Origin: a virus
Strand: one strand, 5' to 3'
Length of the DNA: 64,000 bases
Virus record (IMG/VR): IMGVR_UViG_3300003323_000567
Location: 1-64,000 of that record
Shown here: positions 11,401 to 20,331 of the stretch, in pieces
Position numbering within the stretch: the first letter of the stretch is position 1
Layout of the letters: each line of letters starts with the position of its first letter
Notes under the pieces: model-generated
The model's input: only the letters and a program-made list of their open reading frames with translations
Told to the model about the DNA's origin: nothing
The model's database searches: none
Position numbers and translations under genes: made by a program

Positions 11401-14400
11401 GATATATTGATGATGATAATAAGGTTAGAGTAACCCCTCTGCCTCAAAGTAATCCTTCAGCAGTAAATCCCACTGATAATAGCTTCTATCTGACCATAGA
11501 AAGTCATATAAAAGAGAGACTGGATTCATATGAGCCTGGTACTCAATTCGTTCACTCAGTAAATCTATATGATGGACTAAGTACTGCTGGGCATGCAGAT
11601 CTAATTGCTATTACCCCTCAGGGAAAGGTAGATATCTTGCAGTTCAAGGTGCCTCAATTCTCAGCAACATCTCCTGATGTACCTGTGTATAGACAGGAGG
11701 CCTATAACCTTGAAATAGAAGCCCTTAGAAAGATTCTACAGACAGGTTATGGAGTTAGCAGATCTGATTTTAGACAGACTAGAGCTATCCCTATAAAGGC
11801 AGAGTATGAAAGAGTGGCTCCTGGTATAAGTGATATGAGACTAAAGAATCTTACTATAGGTAATGTGAACGTGTCTCTTATTAAAGATGATACTCTACTT
11901 CCAATCTCTTCAGAATCTGAGGTTTCTGAAAATGAGCAATTTGATGAGTTCATTAGAAGACTGAGAGCTTTAGCTTCAAAGATAGCTTCTGAGAGAGTTC
12001 CTCCTGAACAAAGACAAGAGAGGAGTGCAAGAGTTGCAGAGCTTCTTGCTGCTATAAGAAAGCTCCAGATAAAAAGGGATGGGTCTGGCCTACTTAGATC
12101 AGGGCAAGCCCTTATCAAGAGGTCGAAGGAAAGGATATCTGCCCTTAGGGATAAGGTAGCAAATACTGATCCTAACCAAGCTACTATAAGAGAACTAAAT
12201 AAGATAGCAGATGACATTCTGAGTGACAAAGATCAGATAGAAATCTATAAGGATATGTACAGTATCTTCAGGAGTATCTTTACAGATGGAACTGTAGACT
12301 CTCAGGAGATGATAAAGGATTCCAGAGATATCTCTGATGATGCTAATGACCTTATAAACGATTACTGGAATTTGGCTGTAAAGTTCAGGACAACAAAGTT
12401 TGCAGCCAAAATAGGAATCAGGGATGAATTTACTCCAGAGAAGAAGCTTACCTGGTATAGAAGAATGATCAGATCTCTATCACAATCTTCTATCAAGGCT
12501 GGAGCTGAACTATGGGGACTAGTCAAAAGAATCAATAATGGATTCAGACTTGAGTTTCTGGATAGACTTGATGAATTAGGGAAGATAGAAAAAGAGGTGT
12601 CTGAATGGATGAGGGGAAAATCAGCACAGGACTTGTATAGAAAAATCTTCAAATATGATGATAAGGGAAGATGGACTGGAAAAATCATCCAGAAGATTGA
12701 TAGAAGATTCTATGACGAATTGGAGAAAGCCCAGGCCAATAAGGATGAAAAATGGATAAAGGAGAATATTGACACTGATGAATACAATAAGTGGTTTGCA
12801 GAACAGCATCAGAGAAGAATAGATGATTCCAAAACTGCTAGAATTGTTGCTGATGATGCTGAGAATCAAAGACTGGTTCAGCAAGATCTTCAGAATTTTG
12901 TAGACACATTCCATATTGGTTTCAAGAAGGGCATTGGATCCTATAATTGGGCTCTCAAGAACTTCCCTAAGGTAGATAAATGGAAATCAGATGCTTACAA
13001 GGAGATAGAAGCAGTTGAGCCTCTTCTGAAGCTATATGAATACTACGTAAAGAGGCTAAAGGAATCATGGGAGCTGGGAATGCTCCATGAGCACAATGGA
13101 TGGAGCTGGTTTCCTAATGTTAGAAGGAATCTTCTGGAAAAGCTTTCCACTGCTCCTGCGGGGGGTAAGCTTCAGTCTCTGTTTGGAAGTGTAAGAATAG
13201 AAGCAGAAGATCAGGAGTTTGGTAAAATTGATCCTATCACAGGTAAACCCATTGATGAGATTCATGCAAATTTCGTATCTGATCTGTTTCAATATGTTCA
13301 GGATGCTGATGGGAACTATTTTAGAGACTACTCAGAAAAATCCATGGACATATTCAAGGTTATCGCCCTTTGGGATGCTGAGATAGTGAAATATAAGCTG
13401 AGAACTGAATCCGAAGGCATGGCTAGACTATTGTATTACACAGAGTTAAGTAGAAAAGCTTATGAGAGTACCACCACAGGTAAGCTTAAGAAGACCCCTG
13501 AGGGGAAGCCTATTCCTATATCAAATGAGCTAAATGCTCAATATGTTAAGGAGCACATAGATGCTGTATACTATGGAAAGGCTAAATCAGATGAATTTGA
13601 TGTGGTCATTACTATTCCATACAAATCTGCAGTTGAGAAGATCAATAAGCTCTTTGGATCAGAAGTCCTGACAGTACCAGAGAAGAGTGAAATCAGGATC
13701 TCAGGGATCAAGACTATTGGGGTAATGAACAGATACTTTGTTACTAAAACTCTGGGTCTTAATGTAATGACCTCTTTAGCCCAGCTCTTTGGTGGTACCC
13801 TGAATACTGCTATTAATCAGGGACTCTATTTCAACAAGAAGGACATGCTTGAGGCTGAATTGAAATATGTTTCAGGTAAGTTCTATGGTAATGAACAGGA
13901 TAAGAAGCTCGCTGCTTTGGTAGGTTTTTTTCACCCTTATCTGGAAGACAGAACGAGCGCAGAGGTAAGAAAAATGTCTATGTCAAAGATGGTAGAATAC
14001 TTATCTTCTGATCAATTGTTCTATCTACAGAGAGGTTCTGACAACTGGGTAAACACAATTGTTGCCCTTGCAATGTTCAAAAATACCATGGTGGTGGATG
14101 GTAAACTAGTGAATATCAGAGACTTCGCAAGAAAGGAACTTGGACATGCCAACAAATACCAGGGAACTTATGAGGAAGCAGTTGAGTTTGACAAGAGACT
14201 TGAGGCCAGAGTGGAAGAACTACAGAAATCTCCTCAAGCCCTGGTGAACTATGCACAAGTAGTAAATGACCAAATTACCCTTCCAAATATAGATAGAAAT
14301 GGAGATGCTGTAATCAACTTGAGACAGCAGATCCTGGAGATCATCAAGGATGCCTTGGGTAATACCTCACATGAAGATCTTTCTCTATACAAGAGGAGCA

Positions 14401-15152
14401 TTATGTGGCAATCTTTCTTCATGTTTAAGAACTGGATTCCTAGAATGTTTGACGTGAGGTTTGGATCTCTGAAATATTCTCCTGGAACTGATAAGTATGA
14501 GTATGGCAGGGTTAGGATGCTGGCAAATGCTGTGACTCACCTTGGACTAAGTGCCAACGCAGGGCTCATAGCAAAGCTTGGAAACAATCCAAAGCCACTC
14601 ATAGAAGTAGCTAAAGAGCAATACGCTAAGAAGAGAGCTGCTTTTGCAGAGGAATTACAAGACTTTGATATGACAGAAGCTGAATTCGTGGATATGTACA
14701 TAAAAGGAGTAAGATCAGAAATGAGAGAATTGATGCTGGCAGCAGGACTGATGGCTCTTTTGATAGCCATGAGATTGAGTACTCCCGATAAAGATGAAGA
14801 TGAGCATACAAAGGGTGCTTACAGATGGGCCCTTAGGGGGTTAGATAAGCTAACAGATGAATTGACCTTTATGTACACTCCATCTTCTTTCACAAATATC
14901 CTGAACGGATCGGTGTTTCCTGCAGTAGGTATATTGGTAGAAGCTGAGAGACTTTTCACTAGTGTAATTAAGAAGCTATTCTTCTCCATGACTGGAGACG
15001 AGGAAGCTTCAGCTAGACAGCACCCATCCAAATATTTGTTCAGAATGCTTCCTATAACAAAAGAAGTGATAAACTACCTAGCGGTCTTTAATAATGACAT
15101 AGCTAAGGAGTATGGAATTAGGATGAACACTAACTATGGATCAGTGAGATAA
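8409..15152 (+). CDS. Giant multidomain virion protein with histidine-phosphatase and PD-(D/E)XK-like regions
   Basis: This 2247-residue protein begins with a phosphoglycerate-mutase-type histidine phosphatase domain: RHG at residues 35-37, the SPTKRAKQT signature near 82-90, Glu109 and the second catalytic His169. Near residue 290 EEAMHMAVE resembles a degenerate zincin helix. Around residues 1050-1085 a segment with GHADLIAI followed by VDILQFKV fits the D...(E/Q)xK core of PD-(D/E)XK nucleases. A hydrophobic stretch lies near residue 2110. Size, position after the RNA polymerase gene and mosaic of enzymatic patches match the large ejected virion proteins of crAss-like phages. The substrate of the phosphatase is unknown. 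It starts at the stop of the preceding gene and is followed by a 70-nt gap before the tail genes. Confidence 0.7.
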   Translation: MACEYLYKGKWYTEDELRELYSQRGVTSREMVFLRHGITDEDNEGKNSGQNNESINQEGYKETKESLERDLKGEGIEVVYTSPTKRAKQTSQIISKDLNIPIIEVKGLEAWDIGKFSSRPEGDFDERYYVNNPDVKVPGGESFNQFKNRLLDAMDQIQHSAQKPAILTHSKSLKVIEALQKTGGVWNKEAINDYFSESDQPNNQTRKMDYHSSDDPTRRSVNPSKASAATMKLIKEFLDRIGVEVQSLAKITYNGQSLGVNGLADPLNGLIQVTQGKEDIALPEEAMHMAVEILEQKNPKLFKEMMDRVGRYNLTDQVFLEYQNNPFYQKDGKPDINKIKKEAIGKILAQTVIDKNQGAQEKPELLNQTRNWWQRIIDFLKDLFLRAGMNPFEQVAQKVIEGKDFGNASELTGAPFASRNPAALNATLKLVSSLRDPRAEKWFKELNKEIFLKKLQQDLQAPKAQVDMLKKLIQGRSYDNIGDLIADVLAELSYTVEINTTYDRHHDVYNDMDDYHIDVQDDPNTPRPEFTYSVIDSNGKTVFNTNDEKEAKQKVEELKKQGGTPSSHYSNLTVPGGVNYRENEIKTPDITPSIKGHAAFASDKGIGWFRSDDKRTDDNSGKRVSDGAGGLVQLGQVTDRNTRRILELQSDLFQKGRQLDQLVSNPVNFPFEFEGHTYTEESDGHSDTYFKDGKRISDEEILGVKTRFWNSHREDFNNQFLQLLNKENNWVTFFVKAIVQDSAKKGYKNIRFPGGDTAAKVEGHETVDEFIKQKEEAISRIEEQISDMQKELEDLDEEKGHEDRYASYYKRDGKYYRAELGVEKEISRSQYTSTFDNQRRYIKDIISSREREMSRFKKEVEDAREGRSTFAAISRFYEDTVQNILKKQGYSPKEVIDEYGNKWFEISINEKRDLGDFYFQLSGPQDLTEKIIQKNNNITKRGDEFEINGNKIRRSVQEQIQEFYRKRIGAERADKALRGFKQETENKVQIDIKDILNRYIDDDNKVRVTPLPQSNPSAVNPTDNSFYLTIESHIKERLDSYEPGTQFVHSVNLYDGLSTAGHADLIAITPQGKVDILQFKVPQFSATSPDVPVYRQEAYNLEIEALRKILQTGYGVSRSDFRQTRAIPIKAEYERVAPGISDMRLKNLTIGNVNVSLIKDDTLLPISSESEVSENEQFDEFIRRLRALASKIASERVPPEQRQERSARVAELLAAIRKLQIKRDGSGLLRSGQALIKRSKERISALRDKVANTDPNQATIRELNKIADDILSDKDQIEIYKDMYSIFRSIFTDGTVDSQEMIKDSRDISDDANDLINDYWNLAVKFRTTKFAAKIGIRDEFTPEKKLTWYRRMIRSLSQSSIKAGAELWGLVKRINNGFRLEFLDRLDELGKIEKEVSEWMRGKSAQDLYRKIFKYDDKGRWTGKIIQKIDRRFYDELEKAQANKDEKWIKENIDTDEYNKWFAEQHQRRIDDSKTARIVADDAENQRLVQQDLQNFVDTFHIGFKKGIGSYNWALKNFPKVDKWKSDAYKEIEAVEPLLKLYEYYVKRLKESWELGMLHEHNGWSWFPNVRRNLLEKLSTAPAGGKLQSLFGSVRIEAEDQEFGKIDPITGKPIDEIHANFVSDLFQYVQDADGNYFRDYSEKSMDIFKVIALWDAEIVKYKLRTESEGMARLLYYTELSRKAYESTTTGKLKKTPEGKPIPISNELNAQYVKEHIDAVYYGKAKSDEFDVVITIPYKSAVEKINKLFGSEVLTVPEKSEIRISGIKTIGVMNRYFVTKTLGLNVMTSLAQLFGGTLNTAINQGLYFNKKDMLEAELKYVSGKFYGNEQDKKLAALVGFFHPYLEDRTSAEVRKMSMSKMVEYLSSDQLFYLQRGSDNWVNTIVALAMFKNTMVVDGKLVNIRDFARKELGHANKYQGTYEEAVEFDKRLEARVEELQKSPQALVNYAQVVNDQITLPNIDRNGDAVINLRQQILEIIKDALGNTSHEDLSLYKRSIMWQSFFMFKNWIPRMFDVRFGSLKYSPGTDKYEYGRVRMLANAVTHLGLSANAGLIAKLGNNPKPLIEVAKEQYAKKRAAFAEELQDFDMTEAEFVDMYIKGVRSEMRELMLAAGLMALLIAMRLSTPDKDEDEHTKGAYRWALRGLDKLTDELTFMYTPSSFTNILNGSVFPAVGILVEAERLFTSVIKKLFFSMTGDEEASARQHPSKYLFRMLPITKEVINYLAVFNNDIAKEYGIRMNTNYGSVR

Positions 15153-15222
15153 ATGCTATATTAAGCACTAAATTTTATATATAAATCCTTCTATACCAGA
15201 ATAATAAGTAAATTTGTGACCC

Positions 15223-15663
15223 ATGGCAGTCTCTATTCAAGGAAACAACTGCAGATCCTCAAGATGCTGTACCCCCGTAACACCAGGATGTCAATTTAGA
15301 CTCCCAGGGGAATGCGTTTATTACTCAAGTTCTGCCATAAGTGGCCCAGGAATAAATCCTGGAGATACACTTAATAGCTTGATTGTCAAGCTGGTGAACT
15401 ATATTAACAGTCAGATAGCCTTTCCTCCTGCAGTAATTCCTGTTGTAAGTGGCGACTTTACAAATGCTACTACATATAACAATCCAGCTCTCTCAGGAGT
15501 TCAGTTTGAAATATTCCTAAATGATCTCAATAGATTCATTTATAACGAAGTAGGGAATCAAGAATGGAATTATGTGGTAGGAGGAGGATTCCAAATCCTT
15601 ATCCCTGGATTTGATTCTACAACTGTCGATTATCACTTATATGTCTTTCCAAAAAGTTCATGA
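15223..15663 (+). CDS. Tail or fibre-associated structural protein
   Basis: This 146-residue protein has a Cys-rich N-terminus followed by GECVYY and GINPGDTLNSLI. That layout, a short conserved head then a glycine-rich beta domain, is common in tail-fibre accessory proteins of Bacteroidetes phages. No enzyme motif is visible. It opens the tail/receptor block after a 70-nt AT-rich gap that could hold a late promoter. Its TGA stop overlaps the ATG of the next gene (ATGA), pointing to co-translation with the 717-residue receptor-like protein. The structural role is inferred from context and pattern. Confidence 0.5.
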   Translation: MAVSIQGNNCRSSRCCTPVTPGCQFRLPGECVYYSSSAISGPGINPGDTLNSLIVKLVNYINSQIAFPPAVIPVVSGDFTNATTYNNPALSGVQFEIFLNDLNRFIYNEVGNQEWNYVVGGGFQILIPGFDSTTVDYHLYVFPKSS

Positions 15664-17813
15664 AGCGCCTATTAAATATATTATGTACTCTAGCCCTTCT
15701 TCTTCCTATAGGAGTATTGGGACAGGTATTCAGCCCTAGGTCAAATGGTACATTTACTCCAATTGATCCCTATCTCTCAGTGCCCAAAGCACTTTACTTA
15801 CCAAAAGCTTGTGACACCACAAGTGCTCTGAATGGTGGTAAGGACACTATTGGTGCATTATTTTATGATAAGTGTAACTCTAAGCTCTGGTTTAGAGATA
15901 CTACCCCTGGGGGCCATAGATGGACAGATGTTGGAAATAATTTAATATATACCAATGGTGTCAGAAGAGTTCCTGGAGGGATAGTAAAGTTGGGGACAGG
16001 AAATCATACCTACCTGGATTCTACAGCTATAATACAATATGTTGCCAGAAGACAGCTAGGTAGTATTAATAAGAACCTTTTATTGACTAATGTAGGTGTA
16101 GATTCCTTACCAGCAGGAGCTGCTTTTTGGGAGTATCCACAAGTTACAAGTGAAGCTTCTCAGCAGGAAAAGGGCTTGAATGTTAATATGATTTACAAAG
16201 AAGCCTGGGGGGATACAATGAACTTACAGTACGGAGGGCCTATTAATACCTATTGGTTAATGCAGTGGAATCCGAGCAGCCCAAGGTTTGCTCAGCCCGG
16301 AGGGAAAGTAATAAACCTTCCCTATACAGCAGTGAATAGTACTAATAGATTATTCTTTCCAAGAGATAGTGTAAATATATTTTCAGGTGCTAATGGATGG
16401 CAAGCTAGTATGTTTAATGGTGACTTTGCAATGGGAGACACATGTGGATATAATATATACATCCAAAATTCAGCACAACCATATCCATTAGCAGTATTTG
16501 GGTCTCGCATTGATCTTCAAAGAAATATAGCCAGACAAAGAAAGAGAAGAATGACTGGTCTAGGAATAGCTGGATACTTTGCTGACTATAAGGACTATCA
16601 AGGGGAAATTCAACCTACAACATTTCAGGACAGTTCATATCACTCCAAGATCTTTGATTATTATAGCGCAGGGGAAAGAGAAGGAGACTATTATGTAAAT
16701 CCTGCAACTCCCAAATCCTATATTCTTGGCATATCAAAGAATGACACTGTAGTTGGATTCTATTCTGCTCCAAAGTATTCTCTGACCAATAGTGTGTATA
16801 ATGGGTATGGTTTTATTCAGAATGGAGCAAGTGATGCTAACTGGTTTGGTGGAAGGTTTAGAGTAGGGGGAGTATGGCCGACTAGAGATAATGGATGGCT
16901 TAGATATAATATGGAAACAATTGGTAGCACAAGAACGGATAGTTTATTTAATTTATATCAAAAATTCGATAGTCTTGGCACCATGGTTTTTAGGTCTAAA
17001 AACAGTCCTGGGTTTGCTCCATTCCTAATAGATTTAAGAATTTTTGCCGACAGTAATTCGAATGGGGGAAATACACCCAGTGGTTTATTAGCATTCAAAA
17101 ATTATACAGACTATAAAACACCAACAATTGCAACGAGTGATGTTGTTGATGCTAGGACATATTTCAACTTATCTGCTAATAGGAGCGCGCAAGTTGGATT
17201 TTGTGAAACTTGTCCAAATCACCAGTATTATGGATACTCTCAAATGATAATGGGCTCTAGCTCAACAATGAGCAATTTAGGTGTTTTCCCAACGCAATTT
17301 CCACATACGATATACTTTGCAAGAAATGAAATATATGGAACAGGTTCAACAGCAAAGGCTAGTGGGTTAGATTTGGTGAATTTTGGTGGTATTCTTCGCG
17401 CTGGCCCAAATCTTGATAGTCTGAAGAGCTTTACTCAATTTAGGGATTATGGCGCTACCCTCAATACTGTTGGACGTATAGGTATTTATTCAGCATTCAT
17501 GGCTGATGTAATCAACCTTTCCAATGCTGATAGCACATTTGGATTCTACCAAACAAAATCAGGTGTTAGAAATAGATTTAATGGTACTATGGAGCTACCT
17601 GCTCTCACAACAGGGACCATAGTTACAGTTGGTTCAAATGGAGTATTAACTTCTGGACAAACAACAGCTCAAACACCGAAAGTTACTTCAGGAGCTGGAG
17701 CTCCAGGAACAACTCCAGAAAAAGTAGGAGACTTTTATATAGACACAACAAATTTCAAGCTTTATTTCTCCAAGGGTACTTCTTCAAGTGCTGATTGGAT
17801 AATAGCAAACTAA
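15660..17813 (+). CDS. Large beta-rich receptor-binding or surface protein with an N-terminal signal peptide
   Basis: This 717-residue protein begins with a clear Sec signal: a Lys-Arg pair, a Leu-rich core of about 15 residues, and a likely cleavage after LGQ near residue 22. The mature part is Gly/Asn/Ser/Thr-rich and looks beta-solenoid-like. The C-terminus, with GAGAPGTTPEKVGDFYID followed by FYSKG-like sequence, is the 'trimmed' end seen on many phage fibres and receptor-binding proteins. A cleavable signal on a tail fibre is odd, because virion proteins assemble in the cytoplasm. It may instead be exported to the host surface. The overlap with the preceding tail gene argues for a shared role. 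Confidence 0.5.
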   Translation: MKRLLNILCTLALLLPIGVLGQVFSPRSNGTFTPIDPYLSVPKALYLPKACDTTSALNGGKDTIGALFYDKCNSKLWFRDTTPGGHRWTDVGNNLIYTNGVRRVPGGIVKLGTGNHTYLDSTAIIQYVARRQLGSINKNLLLTNVGVDSLPAGAAFWEYPQVTSEASQQEKGLNVNMIYKEAWGDTMNLQYGGPINTYWLMQWNPSSPRFAQPGGKVINLPYTAVNSTNRLFFPRDSVNIFSGANGWQASMFNGDFAMGDTCGYNIYIQNSAQPYPLAVFGSRIDLQRNIARQRKRRMTGLGIAGYFADYKDYQGEIQPTTFQDSSYHSKIFDYYSAGEREGDYYVNPATPKSYILGISKNDTVVGFYSAPKYSLTNSVYNGYGFIQNGASDANWFGGRFRVGGVWPTRDNGWLRYNMETIGSTRTDSLFNLYQKFDSLGTMVFRSKNSPGFAPFLIDLRIFADSNSNGGNTPSGLLAFKNYTDYKTPTIATSDVVDARTYFNLSANRSAQVGFCETCPNHQYYGYSQMIMGSSSTMSNLGVFPTQFPHTIYFARNEIYGTGSTAKASGLDLVNFGGILRAGPNLDSLKSFTQFRDYGATLNTVGRIGIYSAFMADVINLSNADSTFGFYQTKSGVRNRFNGTMELPALTTGTIVTVGSNGVLTSGQTTAQTPKVTSGAGAPGTTPEKVGDFYIDTTNFKLYFSKGTSSSADWIIAN

Positions 17814-17818
17814 TTCGT

Positions 17819-18052
17819 ATGCCAGTATCTAATAATATGAACAGACCTGCTCCATTATGGTTCAGGAGACTGGAGACTGCCCTGGTTTTCCTATTTATGG
17901 GCTTGATACCCATTATAGGTTTGACAAAGAGCATTCCCGTAGACCTTAGGGATGACCTCAGCTTGGTAGTATTACCAGGTCTGGTTCTATTGACTAAATC
18001 AATAGGGATATTTCTTGGAGAAGCCCCTCCGGGAGATGAGAATAAGTCTTAG
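17819..18052 (+). CDS. Small two-helix membrane protein, holin-like
   Basis: This protein of about 77 residues starts at the ATG just after the previous stop; a start 24 nt upstream inside the preceding gene is less likely. It has two hydrophobic helices separated by a short polar turn (about residues 20-35 and 50-65) and an acidic-basic tail, the topology of class II holins. It lies upstream of other small membrane proteins and a spanin-like gene. The frame ends in TAG; reading through it would add eight codons to a TAA just before the next ATG. The holin role is inferred only from topology and place. Confidence 0.45.
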   Translation: MPVSNNMNRPAPLWFRRLETALVFLFMGLIPIIGLTKSIPVDLRDDLSLVVLPGLVLLTKSIGIFLGEAPPGDENKS

Positions 18053-18074
18053 ATTTACAAAAAAAATCAATAAT

Positions 18075-18290
18075 ATGTCAATTTTCAAGAAAGAGTATGC
18101 AAAAGACTGGTTATGGGTATTCACTGCCTTTACAGCTGTGTTTGGGACAGTAATATTTCCTGGTCTTAGTGACTATGCCAACCATAGTTTTTGGTGGAAG
18201 TTTTGGGATATCCTGGCTGGGATATGTGCTGTTACTACAGTAGGAGGATGGATCTATTTCTGGACTGGAAAAGGAAAGTCCGATGAGTAG
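18075..18290 (+). CDS. Small membrane protein with two helices
   Basis: This 71-residue protein starts at ATG 18075, three bases after an in-frame-looking TAA in the extended upstream frame. An upstream ATG at 18015 would overlap the preceding gene and is less credible. Two hydrophobic segments (about residues 12-30 and 43-63) are followed by a short Lys-rich tail. The stop TAG overlaps the next gene's ATG (ATGAGTAG). It is probably part of the lysis or membrane-remodelling block; no family is recognised. Confidence 0.55.
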   Translation: MSIFKKEYAKDWLWVFTAFTAVFGTVIFPGLSDYANHSFWWKFWDILAGICAVTTVGGWIYFWTGKGKSDE

Positions 18291-18621
18291 CCTGATATTC
18301 TGGTTTCTGGTAGGAGTTCTGAATGCTTTCATGGATACTATTGATGAAGGGCATTTCGGAAACTCCATATTCAGAAACTGGGATCCTAAATTCTGGTATA
18401 AGTGGCAGAGCTGGAAGTATGCAAAGAAAATACTCAACTATCCCCTCGATGCATGGCACATAGCTAAAAGCTTAATGTGGACTTGTGTATCTTTAGGAGC
18501 AGTTACATATTTAAGAACCGGACCCATATTTCCCCACTGGCCATTGGATTTTGGAGCCATTGGGTTAACTATAATGCTGACATTCAACATCTTCTATAAC
18601 CATATATTCAAAAAACCATAA
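18283..18621 (+). CDS. Membrane protein of unknown function
   Basis: This 112-residue protein has an N-terminal hydrophobic helix, a Trp-rich amphipathic middle (WDPKFWYKWQSWKYAKK) and two further hydrophobic helices. Aromatic belts of this kind suggest lipid-interface binding. It overlaps the previous gene by 8 nt, and its final TAATG is shared with the glycosyltransferase that follows, so the membrane and glycan genes form one operon. Function unknown. Confidence 0.55.
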   Translation: MSSLIFWFLVGVLNAFMDTIDEGHFGNSIFRNWDPKFWYKWQSWKYAKKILNYPLDAWHIAKSLMWTCVSLGAVTYLRTGPIFPHWPLDFGAIGLTIMLTFNIFYNHIFKKP

Positions 18622-19424
18622 TGAAGATAACCTGTATCATGGCTACCTGTGGCAGACACAGATTAGCTGAAAGGTCTCTGAGATTATTCATGAACCAGCA
18701 ACATGATCCTGAGAAAGATCATCTTGACATATTTCATCTGCTTATCTACAACAATTCTAATGTGGATCTCAAGCTAGACCCCTCCCTCTGGGAGAATGAG
18801 GAAAATGCTGGCTACAAAAGTGTACAACTGGTTAATCAACATATAAGCAAGAGGACTGGAGAACCATATACTAATCTTGGTGATATATATAATGATGCAT
18901 TAGAATATATTCCAGATACTACTGATGTAATAGTACACTGGGATGATGATGATCTATTTCTTCCAAATCATATAATGGAAGGTGTGAAAGGGCTGCAAGC
19001 TGCAATGATAATGGGGAAAGAGGCGTACAAACCTGCTCAATCCTATTATAGACATCCCGGAGGGGTGCAGTTAATGAGCAACACATTGGAGCCTTCAATA
19101 TTTGTCACAACAGATCATTTATTGAAGCACAAATATGGGCTCAGTACAACAGACCAACATCTGCAATGGGTTAATCCCCTTGTATATGAGCAAAAGATAC
19201 TTGTGGATGACCATGGTACTCCTACATTGATTTACAACTGGGGAGATACAGACATTCCCACTTTCAAGACCTCAGGGAATGCAGGACATCCTAACAACTT
19301 CAACAATTACAGGAACTTCTCAAAAGATCATGGTGATCAAATTTTAACTCCGTGGAAAAAAGAGGAGGTTCAAAAATACTACGATCTAGTGCATGCAACA
19401 GCTACTAGCCAAGTACATATATAA
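18621..19424 (+). CDS. GT-A fold glycosyltransferase (family 2-like)
   Basis: This 267-residue enzyme begins with an ITCIMATCGRH start typical of GT2 enzymes and has an acidic metal and nucleotide-sugar motif, HWDDDDLFLPN, near residues 110-120. It is the first of three phage glycosyltransferases placed around two genes that encode poly-threonine tails. Donor and acceptor are unknown. A reasonable inference is that it decorates a virion surface protein in the cytoplasm. Its stop lies inside the next open frame, overlapping by 32 nt. Confidence 0.75.
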   Translation: MKITCIMATCGRHRLAERSLRLFMNQQHDPEKDHLDIFHLLIYNNSNVDLKLDPSLWENEENAGYKSVQLVNQHISKRTGEPYTNLGDIYNDALEYIPDTTDVIVHWDDDDLFLPNHIMEGVKGLQAAMIMGKEAYKPAQSYYRHPGGVQLMSNTLEPSIFVTTDHLLKHKYGLSTTDQHLQWVNPLVYEQKILVDDHGTPTLIYNWGDTDIPTFKTSGNAGHPNNFNNYRNFSKDHGDQILTPWKKEEVQKYYDLVHATATSQVHI

Positions 19425-19671
19425 GAATTATTTTGAATTACTCAAGAATGACACTCTAAACCTGGAACTGTCCAGATTGGGTTGGGTCAAGCCAGCAGAT
19501 ATTCCCAGGCAGACTGTTCTGTTCGGGAATTCTCTTATTAGAAAGTATCTCACTCGCACCCTTAGGGAGTTCATGAATGATTTTGAGTTCCAAAGAATTC
19601 TATGTCAAGTGGGTTATTATGGACCAGCTTGTACTACCACAAGTACTACCACCACTACAACTACAACATAG
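19393..19671 (+). CDS. Small protein ending in a poly-threonine tail
   Basis: This 92-residue protein has an ordinary helical body and then ends in Cys-Thr3-Ser-Thr8. The Thr codons are mixed ACA, ACC and ACT, so the tract is kept at the protein level rather than being a simple DNA microsatellite. A second gene (22066-22572) ends with the same Ser-Thr8. The TAG stop shares its G with the GTG start of the next glycosyltransferase and is followed at once by TGA in the same frame. Dense Thr tails are classic targets for O-glycosylation, and glycosyltransferases flank the gene on both sides. Whether it is a virion protein is unknown. Confidence 0.6.
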   Translation: MQQLLAKYIYKNYFELLKNDTLNLELSRLGWVKPADIPRQTVLFGNSLIRKYLTRTLREFMNDFEFQRILCQVGYYGPACTTTSTTTTTTTT

Positions 19672-20330
19672 TGATACCAGTTATTATAAATAACTTTAAT
19701 AGACTGACAACAACCAAAAAGCTGGCAGATGACCTCTATAAGCTGGGCTACACCGATATTCACATCCTTGACAATAAGTCGTCCTACCCACCTTTACTGG
19801 AATGGTATAATGAGTGCCCCTACAAGGTGGAGAGACTCGATGGTAACCTGGGCCAACTGGCAGTCTATAATAGTGGCTATATCAATAAGTTCCAAGGGTG
19901 GGTAGCATATTCTGATTCTGATATTGAGCTTAATTCCAGTACCCCCGAGGGCTTCATAGAGAAGATGGTTAGGGTGGCAGAAAAATACAATAAGATCAAG
20001 GCCGGACTTGCCCTTAGGGTGGATGATATACCAGATACTACATATGGTAAATATGTAAAGTGGTTAGAATCAAGGTATTGGAAGCAGGAACTAGAACCTG
20101 AAGTCTATAATGCTCATGTAGACACAACCTTTTCAGTGATCCAAGTTGGCCAACCCTTTACCTATGAGGCTGTAAGACTGGCAGGGAATTTAACTGCTCG
20201 ACATGTGCCATGGTATCTGGATTATGAGCACCTTGACCAAGAGGAAGTTTATATCCTTCAGCATTCAAGTTCTGAGTTTTCTACGACAAAAAGATTTGTA
20301 GATTCACTATCTTTACAAAAAACCAATTAA
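19671..20330 (+). CDS. Glycosyltransferase (GT-A, family 2-like), GTG start
   Basis: I place the start at the GTG that overlaps the preceding TAG (TAGTG). An upstream ATG at 19602 would read the Thr-tract DNA in another frame and give a meaningless YYHKYYHHYNYN N-terminus. The 220-residue product opens with IPVIINNFNR and has the acidic YSDSDIEL motif near residue 80, which fits a GT-A nucleotide-sugar site. It overlaps the Thr-tail gene, so the two are translationally coupled. A role as modifying enzyme for that tail is an inference from linkage. Confidence 0.7.
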   Translation: MIPVIINNFNRLTTTKKLADDLYKLGYTDIHILDNKSSYPPLLEWYNECPYKVERLDGNLGQLAVYNSGYINKFQGWVAYSDSDIELNSSTPEGFIEKMVRVAEKYNKIKAGLALRVDDIPDTTYGKYVKWLESRYWKQELEPEVYNAHVDTTFSVIQVGQPFTYEAVRLAGNLTARHVPWYLDYEHLDQEEVYILQHSSSEFSTTKRFVDSLSLQKTN

Positions 20331-20331
20331 G

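Noticed and set aside
131-15031. Numerous minus-strand frames of 60-166 codons under the two giant genes
   Set aside because: They are antisense shadows with no protein-like composition, while the plus-strand frames carry recognisable motifs.
19393-20330. Programmed frameshift joining the Thr-tail gene to the next glycosyltransferase
   Set aside because: The Thr-tail frame ends in TAG TGA, a double stop, and the GTG at the TAG gives a natural start; a second gene ends the same way without any downstream frame.
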